Of a DNA stretch of 64,000 nucleotides, positions 41,809 through 51,300 are shown piece after piece (within the stretch, counting starts at the first letter, position 1; each line of letters starts with the position of its first letter). Origin of the DNA: Synergistaceae bacterium UBA6083 (GTDB lineage Bacteria > Synergistota > Synergistia > Synergistales > 79-D21); contig DIXJ01000010.1 in assembly GCA_002436015.1 (NCBI GenBank), positions 43,937 through 107,936 of the forward strand, written 5' to 3'. The notes under the pieces were generated by a model. That model did not search any database. It was given only the letters and a program-made list of their open reading frames with translations, and had not been told where the DNA came from. The position numbers and the translations under genes were made by a program.

Positions 41809-43068
41809 CCAGGAGCGGGCCTCGGCGGGGGTCGAAACTTCCCCGCAGGCGACGGCCTCGTCAAGCTTTGCGAGGATTTCCCCCACCCGGGGGCCTTCGG
41901 CAAGGCCCAGGATATCCATGACTTCCCGGCCATCCAAAAGGCGGCCGGCCTGTTCCAGGCGGAAAAGCCCCGCGAGGGCCCGTGCGCGGTTCTCCATCCA
42001 GGGCATGAGGCGGCCGCTTCCGGCAAGCACGTCGGCATAGCCCAGGACGAAGAGGCGCTCGAGCCACTCTCCGCCTAACACCCGGATCTGCCGGGCCATT
42101 CCCCCTTCGGGCCACGCGGCCGAGGGCATCCGGTGCCATCGCACGAGGCTCGTGACAACTTCCGCGAATTCCTGGGGCCAGGCCCACTTGCGGGCCATCT
42201 CCCTCACGAGGTCGGCCCCGTCCTTCTCGTGCCCCGTGAAGCAGGCGGGCGCGTCTTCCGTGGAAGCGCAGGACGCCTTTGCCACGTCGTGGAGAAGGGC
42301 GGCGGCGCGGATCGCAGGGTCGGGCGTGAGTTTCTGGACGGTGTCCAGGCAGAGGCGGGTATGGAGGTAGGCGTCTCCCTCCGGGTGTTTATCGGGATCC
42401 TGCTCGATTCCCTTCAGGGCTTCGATTTCGGGCAGGATGGCTCCAAGGAGGCCCGTGCCGTTCAGCATGTCGAGGAAAAGGCCGATATCCCCTTCCAGGG
42501 CTTTCATGAGTTCCTTTCCAAGGCGTTCCCCCGGCACCCGGGCAATCATCCGGTAAAGTTCCGGGTCGCGACAGGCCGATTCGGAGTCGGGAGCCACGGT
42601 GAAAAGGGGAAGCGTGGCGGCGAACCGGAAAAGCCGGACGGCCCGCACGGCGTCCTCGCCAAGGCGCTCCGAGGCCTTTCCGTTGAACCGGAGTCGCCTG
42701 CGGGTGAGGTCTTTCTCTCCGCCCCTCGGATCCACGAGGGTCCCGAGCCGGGTCATGGCCATGGCGTTCACCGTGAAATCCCGCCTGCCGAGGTCGTGCT
42801 CGAGGCTGAACCCGCAATAGGAACAAAACTCCACGGATACGCTCCCGCACTGGAGGAGGGCAGTCTGGAGAGGAGGCTTGCCGACCGGCTTGGCCCCGGG
42901 CCAGAGGCGCAGCACAACCTCCAGGGGGGCGGATGTGGCGATGTCCACGTCCGTAATCGGCAGGCCGAGGAAAAGGTCCCGGACGGCGCCTCCCACGAGA
43001 GCCCCTTCGTAACCTTCGTTTTCCAGCGCGAGCAGCCACTCAAGGGCCGTCTTTATTTCTTGCTTCAT
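41788..43068 (-). CDS. cca: CCA tRNA nucleotidyltransferase / poly(A) polymerase family with HD domain
   Basis: A 426-residue enzyme that repairs or adds the CCA end of tRNAs. GGAVRDLFLGLPITDVDIAT holds the nucleotidyltransferase GG and DxD motifs. RRDFTVNAMA and RLGEDAVRAVRLFRFAA are the next conserved blocks. AALLHDVAK begins an HD domain, as in bacterial enzymes with phosphohydrolase activity. The C-terminal LIRDRH and stop come from dispersed repeat copy 5. Poly(A) polymerase members are close relatives, so the exact product needs testing. Confidence 0.9.
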   Translation of the reverse strand: MKQEIKTALEWLLALENEGYEGALVGGAVRDLFLGLPITDVDIATSAPLEVVLRLWPGAKPVGKPPLQTALLQCGSVSVEFCSYCGFSLEHDLGRRDFTVNAMAMTRLGTLVDPRGGEKDLTRRRLRFNGKASERLGEDAVRAVRLFRFAATLPLFTVAPDSESACRDPELYRMIARVPGERLGKELMKALEGDIGLFLDMLNGTGLLGAILPEIEALKGIEQDPDKHPEGDAYLHTRLCLDTVQKLTPDPAIRAAALLHDVAKASCASTEDAPACFTGHEKDGADLVREMARKWAWPQEFAEVVTSLVRWHRMPSAAWPEGGMARQIRVLGGEWLERLFVLGYADVLAGSGRLMPWMENRARALAGLFRLEQAGRLLDGREVMDILGLAEGPRVGEILAKLDEAVACGEVSTPAEARSWLIRDRH

Positions 43069-43111
43069 CGCATCATCCCCTCACCGTAAAGTATAGCAGA
43101 GGGGTTCGACA

Positions 43112-43160
43112 AAGAAGAGGGGATTCTTCGAGGCAGGCCTCGAAGAATCCCCTCTTCTTC
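43112..43160 (-). terminator. Long perfect hairpin terminator
   Basis: A 23-bp perfectly paired stem (43112-43134 with 43137-43159) around a two-base AG centre. On the minus strand it ends in a TCTTCTTT-like tract. It lies between the ferredoxin gene and cca, so it should end the ferredoxin transcript. Confidence 0.85.
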
Positions 43161-43178
43161 TCTTGCTAAAACTGAGGG

Positions 43179-43352
43179 CTACTGGGAGATGGCGCTGACG
43201 GGGCAGGTGGCCACGCAGGCGCCGCACTCGACGCAGCTATCGGGATCGACGAACGCCTTGCCGTCAACCATGCTGATGGCGGTAACGGGGCAGACTCCTA
43301 CGCAAGCCTCGCACGCGATGCAGGTATCCTTGTCAACAACAGCCTTTGCCAT
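43179..43352 (-). CDS. 2[4Fe-4S] ferredoxin
   Basis: A 57-residue clostridial-type ferredoxin. Cys 11, 14, 17 and 21, and Cys 40, 43, 46 and 50 form two CxxCxxCxxxCP motifs (CIACEACVGVCP and CVECGACVATCP). It carries low-potential electrons in the cytoplasm and is a natural partner of the por enzyme in this window. GAGGAGGG lies before the ATG at 43352. It is a single-gene unit closed by the hairpin at 43112. Confidence 0.96.
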   Translation of the reverse strand: MAKAVVDKDTCIACEACVGVCPVTAISMVDGKAFVDPDSCVECGACVATCPVSAISQ

Positions 43353-43522
43353 AACTTTTTCCCTCCTCGTAAGTTTTTCGACGGGCGACGGGCCCGCTCG
43401 GACCCAAGCGAATTCTAACCGATACGAAAGGGGAATTGCAAATGGTCCTCCTCCCTGGAAAGCGCCTTTCCCCTTATAATGAAAAAACGATGGAAAACAG
43501 GAAAGGGCGGAGGTCGAGAGGG

Positions 43523-44041
43523 ATGACGGAACCGGAAGAGCTCCAGATCGAACTTTTCGAAGGAGCGAAGGAACGCAAGGCAGGAAGGGCAGCGGGAGGC
43601 AAGGCGGCTTCCAGGCGAAGGGTTGTCCTGGAAACCCTCGACAAGAATCTTCGCAGCATCTGGGAAGGGGATGCCGACCTCTACCGGGCGACCACGGCCG
43701 ACGAGGTGACGTTCTTCGAATGGTACATCAGCCCCGACCGCATTGACGGGATCGACTTCCACATGAGGGAAATCAAGGTTCATGCCTCGGTCCTTGGCGA
43801 GGGGGGAGCGATCGAGCACGAGATCCTGAACCCGAAGGTCCAGTTCTACGGACCCGTCGCCATCGTTACTTACACGCTGATGATACGGTCGTCCTCCTGC
43901 GGCAAGGTGACCCACAAGAGCCACCACGAAACCCGTGTTTTCCACGACACGGGTTCTGAGGAGGCACCCGAATGGAAGCTGGTCCACTGCCATAAATCAC
44001 CCGTGAGCACTATCGACAGCCTGGGGGTCCTGAGGGGCTGA
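43523..44041 (+). CDS. SnoaL-like / CaMKII-association-domain-like protein
   Basis: A 172-residue soluble protein. Its first 35 residues are charged and basic; the rest (LDKNLRSIWEGDADLYRATT, ILNPKVQFYGPVAIVTYTLM, WKLVHCHKSP) resembles the cone-shaped NTF2/SnoaL fold of the CaMKII association domain family. Bacterial members have no clear function and usually form oligomers. The start at 43523 follows GGAGGTCGAGAGGG; an earlier ATG at 43490 is possible. A TATAAT at 43475 probably serves its promoter. It overlaps mutY by one base. Confidence 0.72.
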   Translation: MTEPEELQIELFEGAKERKAGRAAGGKAASRRRVVLETLDKNLRSIWEGDADLYRATTADEVTFFEWYISPDRIDGIDFHMREIKVHASVLGEGGAIEHEILNPKVQFYGPVAIVTYTLMIRSSSCGKVTHKSHHETRVFHDTGSEEAPEWKLVHCHKSPVSTIDSLGVLRG

Positions 44042-45147
44042 TGCCGTTTTCCGCGCCGGGCGCGCCTTCGCTGGGGACGGCTGCGCAAAGGCTGCAGGAA
44101 TGGTTTTCGGTCCATGCCCGGGATCTCCCGTGGAGATCCACGCGGGATGCCTATGCGATCCTGGTCTCGGAGGTCATGCTCCAGCAGACCCAGGTGGACA
44201 CCGTGGTTCCTGCCTACCGGGAGTGGATGGGGCGTTTCCCCGATCTCGGAACCCTGGCCGAAGCCTCGCAGGAAGAGGTCCTGAAGGCCTGGGAGGGGTT
44301 GGGCTACTATGCCCGGGCCCTCAATCTCCAGCGTAGCGCCCGGCTGATCCTGGAGCATCACGGGGGGCGGGTTCCGCGCGAGGACGAGGAACTCCTTGCC
44401 CTTCCCGGGATCGGGCGCTATACGGCAGGAGCGGTCCAGAGCATCGCTTTCGACCTGCCACGGGCTGCCGTAGACGGAAACGTCGAGCGGGTCCTCTGCC
44501 GCTTCCTCGATATCGACACGCCTGCCCGGGACCGAAGGAACCAAATCCTCTTCGGGAGAATCGTCCGGGAAATGATGGAGGAGAACTCACCGGGGGACTT
44601 GACCCAGGCGCTCATGGAACTGGGAGCCCTGGTTTGCCTTCCGCGGAAGCCCCGGTGCGACGGTTGCCCTTTCGGGGGACTTTGCCTTGCCCGGTCCAGG
44701 GGAACGGTGTCGAAGAGGCCGGTTCCCCGGCCGAGAAAGCCGACCCAGGCGATCCAGGCCTCTGTGGCGATCCTGACCGACGGGGAAAGGATTTTCCTCC
44801 AGAAACGGCCGCCGGAGGGGCTCATGGCGAATCTTTGGGAGTTTCCCGGAGGGAAGCTCGAGGAGGGCGAAACCCCTCGGGCCGCGTTGAGGCGCGAGCT
44901 TTTCGAGGAACTGGGGATCAAGGTGAGGGGCGAGAAAAAGGTTGGGACCATCCGTCACGCGTACACGTCCTTTTCGGTGACCCTTCACGTCTACCTGGCG
45001 AGGATGAACGGCAGTGAAAGCCTTCCGGATCCTTCCGGAAACCTGGCCTTGCCCTCCGGCTGGTTCACGCCGGAAGAGGCCCGGAGACTGCCGATGCCTG
45101 CGGCGAATGTTAAAATCCTGGCCCGCTGGGTGGAAGAACCCGATTGA
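44041..45147 (+). CDS. mutY: A/G-specific adenine glycosylase MutY
   Basis: This DNA repair enzyme removes adenine mispaired with 8-oxoguanine. EVMLQQTQVDTV, the hairpin LPGIGRYTAGAVQSIAF, and AVDGNVERVLCR with the catalytic Asp are all present. The [4Fe-4S] site is C-x6-C-x2-C-x5-C (CLPRKPRCDGCPFGGLC). The last 130 residues form the NUDIX-like 8-oxoG recognition domain (FLQKRPPEGLMANLWEFPGG). Length 368 is normal. The ATG shares one base with the preceding stop. Confidence 0.96.
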   Translation: MPFSAPGAPSLGTAAQRLQEWFSVHARDLPWRSTRDAYAILVSEVMLQQTQVDTVVPAYREWMGRFPDLGTLAEASQEEVLKAWEGLGYYARALNLQRSARLILEHHGGRVPREDEELLALPGIGRYTAGAVQSIAFDLPRAAVDGNVERVLCRFLDIDTPARDRRNQILFGRIVREMMEENSPGDLTQALMELGALVCLPRKPRCDGCPFGGLCLARSRGTVSKRPVPRPRKPTQAIQASVAILTDGERIFLQKRPPEGLMANLWEFPGGKLEEGETPRAALRRELFEELGIKVRGEKKVGTIRHAYTSFSVTLHVYLARMNGSESLPDPSGNLALPSGWFTPEEARRLPMPAANVKILARWVEEPD

Positions 45148-45173
45148 ATCCTTAAATTTAGCGCTTGCCCATA

Positions 45174-45201
45174 TTGCATAGACAGGGCGTCAGTATATAA
45201 T
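45174..45201 (+). promoter_or_regulatory. Promoter of the small envelope-protein operon
   Basis: TTGCAT (45174-45179) and a perfect TATAAT (45196-45201) are separated by 16 bases. The start codon of the first gene is 33 bases further on. Confidence 0.6.
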
Positions 45202-45233
45202 GATTCCATAACCACTTAAAGGGGTGATTGAGA

Positions 45234-45524
45234 ATGAGTGAAGTCGACCTGCAGACCGAGCTTGACGCGCTGAAAGAGGAACTGGGCACCATCCGAGCCG
45301 ACCTGGCGGAACTCAAGGGTCCCATGAAGAACATCGCGATCGCCTTGAAGGAGAACCTTGCCGAGGCGCTGGGTTCCGGCCTTGAAAAGGCGAAGTGCAC
45401 GGGCAAGAAGGCCGTGGAAGCCGTCGAGACGACGGTGGAGGACAAGCCGCTGCAGTCGCTCCTGGTTGCCTTCGGAGTGGGGCTGCTGCTCGGCAAGCTG
45501 CTCGACATTTCCAACCGGAGGTAG
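45234..45524 (+). CDS. Small membrane-anchored protein, ElaB/YqjD/DUF883-like
   Basis: A 96-residue protein with a long charged coiled-coil-like helix (DLQTELDALKEELGTIRADL) and a C-terminal hydrophobic segment (LLVAFGVGLLLGKLLDI). This is the layout of ElaB/YqjD proteins, tail-anchored inner membrane proteins that can bind ribosomes in E. coli. AAAGGGGTGA precedes the ATG. It is the first of three overlapping or adjacent small genes. Confidence 0.7.
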   Translation: MSEVDLQTELDALKEELGTIRADLAELKGPMKNIAIALKENLAEALGSGLEKAKCTGKKAVEAVETTVEDKPLQSLLVAFGVGLLLGKLLDISNRR

Positions 45525-45531
45525 GTCCTCC

Positions 45532-45810
45532 ATGGGCTTGGCGAGGCTGGTGGTCTCGTTCCTCGAGCTTTTGGAGGCTGAGGCCCGGGCCCTGGCGGCC
45601 GGCCTCCTTGACCTGAAGATTGCTTCCATCCTCGCCTGGGTTGCAGGTTTTCTTCTCCTCGCGGGTTTTTCCCTAACGGTTGCGGCGCTGTACGTTTTTG
45701 CCCGCCGCGGGGTTTCGGCCCCTGCCGCGCTGCTTTTGACCGGCGTCATGACGCTGGCGGTTTCGGGAGGACTCCTGTGGAGCGCCCGGAAAATCGTCCG
45801 GAAAATCTAG
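45532..45810 (+). CDS. Small membrane protein, YqjE/holin-superfamily-like
   Basis: A 92-residue protein with two hydrophobic helices (IASILAWVAGFLLLAGFSL and ALLLTGVMTLAVSGGLLW) separated by a short basic loop, with a basic C-terminus. This matches the YqjE-like or phage-holin-superfamily membrane proteins that often follow ElaB/YqjD genes. It starts seven bases after the previous gene and overlaps the next. Confidence 0.65.
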   Translation: MGLARLVVSFLELLEAEARALAAGLLDLKIASILAWVAGFLLLAGFSLTVAALYVFARRGVSAPAALLLTGVMTLAVSGGLLWSARKIVRKI

Positions 45811-46046
45811 AGGCCGCGAAGGCCCGCTTCCTGGAGGAAGCATGCAGGCTGACGCCTTCGGCCTGGATCAGGGAACATCCCGACGTGGCCGTGGGAGGTG
45901 CCCTGGCAGCCGGGTTTTTCCTCGGTTGCTCGCCTGAGGCCCAGGAGGCGACGATCAGGAATGCTTCGACCGGGATCAAGCTGGTGCGGGAACTCCTTGA
46001 GCGAATGGGGAGTCTTCCCGGCGGTACGGACGAGCCGCAAGCCTGA
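45777..46046 (+). CDS. Small protein of unknown function (89 aa)
   Basis: A GTG at 45777 opens an 89-residue frame overlapping the previous gene by 34 bases. It has a charged helical start and a short hydrophobic middle (VAVGGALAAGFFLGC). I do not recognise it. Position suggests a third partner of the two small membrane proteins. A strong terminator follows directly, supporting that the operon ends with this gene. Confidence 0.6.
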   Translation: MERPENRPENLEAAKARFLEEACRLTPSAWIREHPDVAVGGALAAGFFLGCSPEAQEATIRNASTGIKLVRELLERMGSLPGGTDEPQA

Positions 46047-46051
46047 ATGTG

Positions 46052-46085
46052 AAGCCGGCCCCGGAAACCCGGGGCCGGCTTTTTC
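46052..46085. terminator. Rho-independent terminator
   Basis: AAGCCGGCCCCGG and CCGGGGCCGGCTT form a 13-bp perfect stem around AAAC, followed by T residues on the plus strand. It closes the small-protein operon and probably also stops the converging gpsA transcript. Confidence 0.92.
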
Positions 46086-47114
46086 TCAGGGTTTTTCCTG
46101 TGTTTCCCAGTCAAGCCCCGGCGGGAGCTCCGGCTTTGGATCCCTGGAGTAGAGGGCTTCAAGGACCCGAATAGGAGGGGTTCCCTCGTACAGGACGCGG
46201 TGGATTGCCTCGGCGAGGGGCAATTCGACGTCCAACTGCCGAGCAAGGGCTACGACGGCCTTGACGGTAGTGGCCCCTTCGGCGACCTGGCCGAGCCGTC
46301 CCAGTGCCGCATCGAGGGAGAGTCCTTCCCCCAGGGCAAGTCCCAGGCGGAAGTTCCGTGAGTGATGGCTGTAGCAGGTGACCATGAGGTCGCCGACCCC
46401 GGCCAGGCCCGCCAGGGTGAGCGGACGGGCTCCGAGACGGGCCCCCAGTCTCATCGTTTCCGCCAGCCCGCGGCTGACAAGGGCGGCCACGGCGTTGTCT
46501 CCCAGCCCCATGGCCCTCGCCACGCCCGCGGCGACAGCCATGACGTTCTTTACGGCGCCGCCCACTTCCACCCCCACGACGTCCGTGCCGGTGTAGACGC
46601 GGAAGGTGCCTCCGTTCAGGAGGGCCTGCCAGAGAGTGGCCTCCCGGCTTTCGGACGAGGCCACGACAACGGCCGTGGGCTGGCCGACGATAACCTCCTC
46701 GGCATGGCTTGGGCCTGAGAGGACCGAGTACCGGGCCTGGGGGAGGATTTCGGCGACGATCTCGTGGATCAGCTTGCGGGAGGAGATCTCGATTCCCTTG
46801 GCGGCATTGCAGACCGACAGGTCGGTGGGTGAAACCGGAGCAAGCCGGGTGAGGACTTCCCGGATTGCCTGGGTGGGAATGGCGAGGATCCAGCGTCCGG
46901 AGTGGGAGGCGGCCTCTTCAAGGTCGCCCGTTGCGTTCAGAAGGGAGCTCAAAGGGGCCTCGGCAAGGTAGCGGGGGTTGTGCCCGGTGGCGGAGATGGC
47001 TCGGGCCTGGTCTTCGTGGCGGCACCAGAGGACCACATCGTGTCCGCGCCGCGCTGCAAGGTCCGCAAGGGCCGTGCCCCAGCTCCCTGCTCCGAAAACG
47101 GTTATGGCTTCCAT
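46086..47114 (-). CDS. gpsA: Glycerol-3-phosphate dehydrogenase [NAD(P)+]
   Basis: A 342-residue enzyme that makes sn-glycerol 3-phosphate from dihydroxyacetone phosphate for phospholipid synthesis. ITVFGAGSWGTALADLAARR is the nucleotide-binding start. GAVKNVMAVAAGVARAMGLG carries the catalytic Lys, and LAGVGDLMVTCYSHHSRNF is the C-terminal signature. The product feeds the same lipid pathway as pssA and psd further right. Confidence 0.95.
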   Translation of the reverse strand: MEAITVFGAGSWGTALADLAARRGHDVVLWCRHEDQARAISATGHNPRYLAEAPLSSLLNATGDLEEAASHSGRWILAIPTQAIREVLTRLAPVSPTDLSVCNAAKGIEISSRKLIHEIVAEILPQARYSVLSGPSHAEEVIVGQPTAVVVASSESREATLWQALLNGGTFRVYTGTDVVGVEVGGAVKNVMAVAAGVARAMGLGDNAVAALVSRGLAETMRLGARLGARPLTLAGLAGVGDLMVTCYSHHSRNFRLGLALGEGLSLDAALGRLGQVAEGATTVKAVVALARQLDVELPLAEAIHRVLYEGTPPIRVLEALYSRDPKPELPPGLDWETQEKP

Positions 47115-47305
47115 GAGAATCCCTCCAGGGTCCTTGTTTTGCTTTCTTATGCCGAATTCACTTTAGCATGAAACCGCGGGTGCGCGGATTGGAGCGAAAA
47201 TTTCCTTGAAGAGGGCTGAACAAAAGGGCAGAGTATCCTGTATAATCAACCGGATTTTTGGATGGCGTATAAGTGGGGCATGGCCCCCTAAGAAGGAGGA
47301 TCCCG

Positions 47306-48346
47306 ATGGAACGCGTGACTCTTACCCTGGGCGATGGAACGGCATGGCCGGGCTTTTCGGCGAATGGCCTCACGAGGGCCGAAGGCGAGGTCGTCTTCAC
47401 GACGGCGAGCTGCGGCTACCCCCAATCGATCACGGACCCGTCCTACAATGGGCAGGTCCTGGTCTTTGCCTTCCCGCTGGTAGGCAACTACGGCGTGGAC
47501 GAGGAACGGCTGGAAAGCTCCAGGCCGTGGGTGAGAGGCATCATCGCCAATTCCCTGACGGGCGAATCCCGGCTGGGTCCGCCGGTGGAGGAATGGCTGT
47601 CGAGATGGGGCGTTCCCGCCGTCACGGGGGTGGACACCCGGGCCCTCATCAGGCACCTGCGGGAGAAGGGAACCGCCATGGGGCGCCTTTCGGAAAAGCC
47701 GGAATCCCCGAAGGAGACGGACCTTCCCCATGACCTGGCAATCGAGGCCTCCGCACCCGAACTGGTCATCCACAACGAGGGGGCGGACGGTCCCCGCATT
47801 GCCCTCCTGGATTACGGCGTAAAGGCCAACATCATCAGGGAATTCCTCCGCAGGGGATGCACGGTTTTCCAGTGCCCGGCCGGCATGGACGACGCGGAGG
47901 TCCTGTCGCTTCGGCCCGACGGGGTGGTCCTGAGCAACGGCCCGGGAGACCCGTCCTGGCTGGTTCCCCAGGTGAAGACCGTCGCGAACCTCATGGGACG
48001 GCTGCCGCTATGGGGCATTTGCCTGGGGCTGCAGGTCATGGCCCTTGCGGCTGGGGCAAAGACGTACAAGCTTCCTTACGGGCACCGGGGCGTGAACCAC
48101 GCTGTGGCCGAGGTGGAAGGGACAAGGGGCTGGATCACCAGCCAGAACCACGGTTACGCGGCCGACGGCGAAAGTCTCCGGGGCACCGGTTTTTCCGTTT
48201 CCCTGGTGCATTTGGGGGATGGGAGCGTGGAGGGCATCCGGAGTGAAAAGCACAGGGCCTGGTCGGTGCAGTTCCACCCTGAGGCTTTCGCGGGACCCCG
48301 CGACACGGGTTTCCTTTTCGACGAATTCCTGAAGGAGCTGAAATAG
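47306..48346 (+). CDS. carA: Carbamoyl-phosphate synthase small subunit
   Basis: A 346-residue glutaminase subunit. The N-terminal domain has EVVFTTASCGYPQSITDPSY where most CarA proteins have a GMTGYQE-like motif. The class I amidotransferase domain has LWGICLGLQVMAL with the nucleophile Cys, and FHPEAFAG with the His and Glu. The usual GICLGHQ reads GICLGLQ here. It supplies ammonia to CarB. AAGGAGG precedes the ATG, and a TATAAT at 47241 is probably its -10 element. carB follows with no gap. Confidence 0.95.
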   Translation: MERVTLTLGDGTAWPGFSANGLTRAEGEVVFTTASCGYPQSITDPSYNGQVLVFAFPLVGNYGVDEERLESSRPWVRGIIANSLTGESRLGPPVEEWLSRWGVPAVTGVDTRALIRHLREKGTAMGRLSEKPESPKETDLPHDLAIEASAPELVIHNEGADGPRIALLDYGVKANIIREFLRRGCTVFQCPAGMDDAEVLSLRPDGVVLSNGPGDPSWLVPQVKTVANLMGRLPLWGICLGLQVMALAAGAKTYKLPYGHRGVNHAVAEVEGTRGWITSQNHGYAADGESLRGTGFSVSLVHLGDGSVEGIRSEKHRAWSVQFHPEAFAGPRDTGFLFDEFLKELK

Positions 48347-51300
48347 ATGAAATCTCCCACGACTAAAACGATCCAGAGCGTGCTGGTCCTGGGTTCGGGC
48401 CCGATACGCATCGGGCAGGCCGCGGAGTTCGACTATTCGGGCAGCCAGGCCTGCCGGGCGCTCCGGGAGGAGGGCGTGAAAGTCATCCTCCTGAACAGCA
48501 ACCCTGCGACGATCCAGACCGATCCCGGCCTGGCCGAGGTGACCTATCTCCGTCCCCTCACTCCCGAGGTGATCGAAGACATCCTGAAGGCTCACCGCCC
48601 CGACGGGGTCATCGCCACCCTGGGAGGGCAAACGGCGCTGAACCTGCTGGTGGAGCTCCATCGCCAGGGGACGTGGGAGCGCTACGGGACGCTTCCCCTG
48701 GGGACCGCACCCGAGACCGTGGACGAGGCCGAAGGACGCGAACCGTTCCGCGACCTCATGAAATCCATCGGCGAGCCGGTCGTGGAAAGCCGGATCGTCA
48801 CCGAAACCGAAGCTGCCCTGGAGTTTGCCCGGGGAGTGCCTTTTCCCCTGGTCATCCGGCCCGATTTCACCCTGGGCGGAACGGGAGGGGGAGTGGCGTA
48901 CGACGAGGGGTCCCTCGTGGAGAGGGTCCTGGAAGGCGTGGCGGCTTCCCCGACAAGCCGTGTCCTGGTGGAGCGCTTCCTCTCGGGTTGGTACGAGGTG
49001 GAAATGGAAGTCGTCCGGGACGGTTTCGGCAATGCCCTCTGCGTCTGCGGCATGGAAAACGTCGACCCGATGGGAATCCACACGGGCGACAGCGTCGTGG
49101 TGGCACCCGTCCTGACCCTGAGCGACAGCCAGTGGCAAAGGCTGCGCAAGGCCGGCCTCAAGATCGTGAACGCCCTGGACATCCGGGGGGCGTGCAACGT
49201 CCAGTTCGCGGTTTCACCGGACATGGAGGAATACGCGGTCATCGAGGTTAACCCGCGGGCAAGCCGGTCCAGCGCCCTGGCCAGCAAGGCCACGGGGTAC
49301 CCGATCGCCAGGATGGCGGCCAAGATCGCCCTGGGCAAATCCCTGGCGGAGATGCCGAATCCCGTTACGGGTGTGGGCAGCGCCCTTTCGGAGCCCGCCA
49401 TCGACTACGTGGCGGTGAAGTTCCCGCGGTGGCCCTTCGACAAGTTCCCCGACGCGGATCCTTCTCTGGGAACGAGGATGAAGTCCACCGGCGAGGTCCT
49501 GGCCCTGGGCCCGAATTTCCCCCAGGCCCTCCTCAAGGCCATGAGGTCGGTCGAGTGGGGCGGCGGCCTCCGGCCGTCGTCCGTGTCCGAAATGCCGGAC
49601 CGGGCCCTATGGGCGGAAGTGCGGAAAGCCACCCACAGGCGCCTCTGGTTTATCCTCGAGCTGATCCGGAGGGGGGAGGAAGTGGAGGCCCTCGCTGAAG
49701 CGAGCGGGATCGCCCCGTTCTTCCTTCGCCAGATGAAGACGATCGTCGAAGCCGAACGAGCCCTCGCAAAGGGCGGGCTCGGAGACGCGGAAGCCCTGGA
49801 AAGGGCCAAGTGGCTGGGCCTTGCTGACCGCGACATCGCGGTCCTGCTCGGGATGCAGGAGGAAGAGGTCCGCAAGGTTCGGCTGTCCCTGGGCATCGAG
49901 CAGGGATTCCGGGAAGTGGATGGCTGCGCGGGCGAGACACCGGCCGGTTCCCGGTACCTTTATGGATCCTACGGAGTCGCAAGCGACGGATCGCCGGATA
50001 ACTCCACCCCAGCGGTCGTGGTGCTGGGGTCGGGACCGATCCGCATCGGGCAGGGGGTAGAGTTCGACTATTGCTGCGTGAAGGCGGTGGAAGCCCTCAA
50101 GGCAATGGGAATCCGGGCCGTCATGGCGAACAACAATCCGGAAACGGTCAGCACCGACCACGACCTTTCCGATGCCCTCTACCTGGAGCCCCTGACGGTG
50201 GAGGATGTCCTGCCCATCGTTCGCAGGGAGAAGGCCAGGGGCGTGTTCGCCTCCTACGGGGGACAGACCGCCCTGCGGCTGGGGATGGAACTCGCGGATG
50301 TCGGCGTTCCTCTCCTGGGGACGGGACTTGGGGCCATCGAGGCGGCGGAGGACCGGGGGCAGTTTTCGGCGATCCTGAAAGACCTCGGGATTTCCCAGCC
50401 GGAAGGAGGAGCCGTCCGGTCGGCGGAGGAGGCCCTGGAACTGGCCGCTCGCCTGGGTTACCCCCTCATGGTCCGGCCGAGCTTCGTCATCGGGGGCCTG
50501 GCCATGGCTCTCGTTGAATCCGAACCGGACTTGCGGGCTGTCCTCGCCCTGGCCTTCGAGGCCATGCCGGGGCAATCCGTCCTGGTGGACCGTTTCGTGT
50601 CGGGAACCGAGTACGAGCTGGACGCGGTGTGCGACGGGGGAGACATCCTGGTCCCCGGCATCTTCGAGCACCTCGACCCGGCCGGGATCCATTCCGGGGA
50701 TTCGATGGCCGTGTTCCCGGATCTCTCGCTGAGCCCGGCCCGGCGGGAGGAAATGATGCGCATCGTCGGTTCCATCGCCGAGGCCCTCGACGTGAAGGGG
50801 CTCCTGAACGTCCAGTTCGTCGAGAACGGCGGGCGGCTTTACGTGATCGAGGCGAACCCGCGCGCCAGCCGGACGGTTCCCATCGCAGGCAAGCTTACAG
50901 GCCTCCCGCTGGTGGACCTTTCGGTGAGGGTGGCTCTCGGCCAGCGCCTGAGGAACCTCGGGGTGCCACTTGGCCTTTTGCCCCCGCGGGGCCCCCTGGG
51001 GGTCAAGGTCCCGGTTTTCTCCACCGAGAAGCTTCCCGGTGTGGACAGCCGCCCGGGTCCCCAGATGCAGTCCACGGGCGAGTCCCTGGGCGTGGGGGAA
51101 TGTGTTTCCACGGCCCTTTGGGAAGGCCTCAGGGGAGCGGGCTGGGTCCTTCCCGACAGGGGTGGCAGGGTTCTCGTCTCGGTGAACGATGTTTCCAAGC
51201 CTGGAGCCTGCAGCGCTGCGGCCACGCTCTTCGGGATGGGCTGGGAGATCGAGGCCACCGCCGGGACCGCAGGTTTTTTCCGGCGATGGGGCCTGCCCGT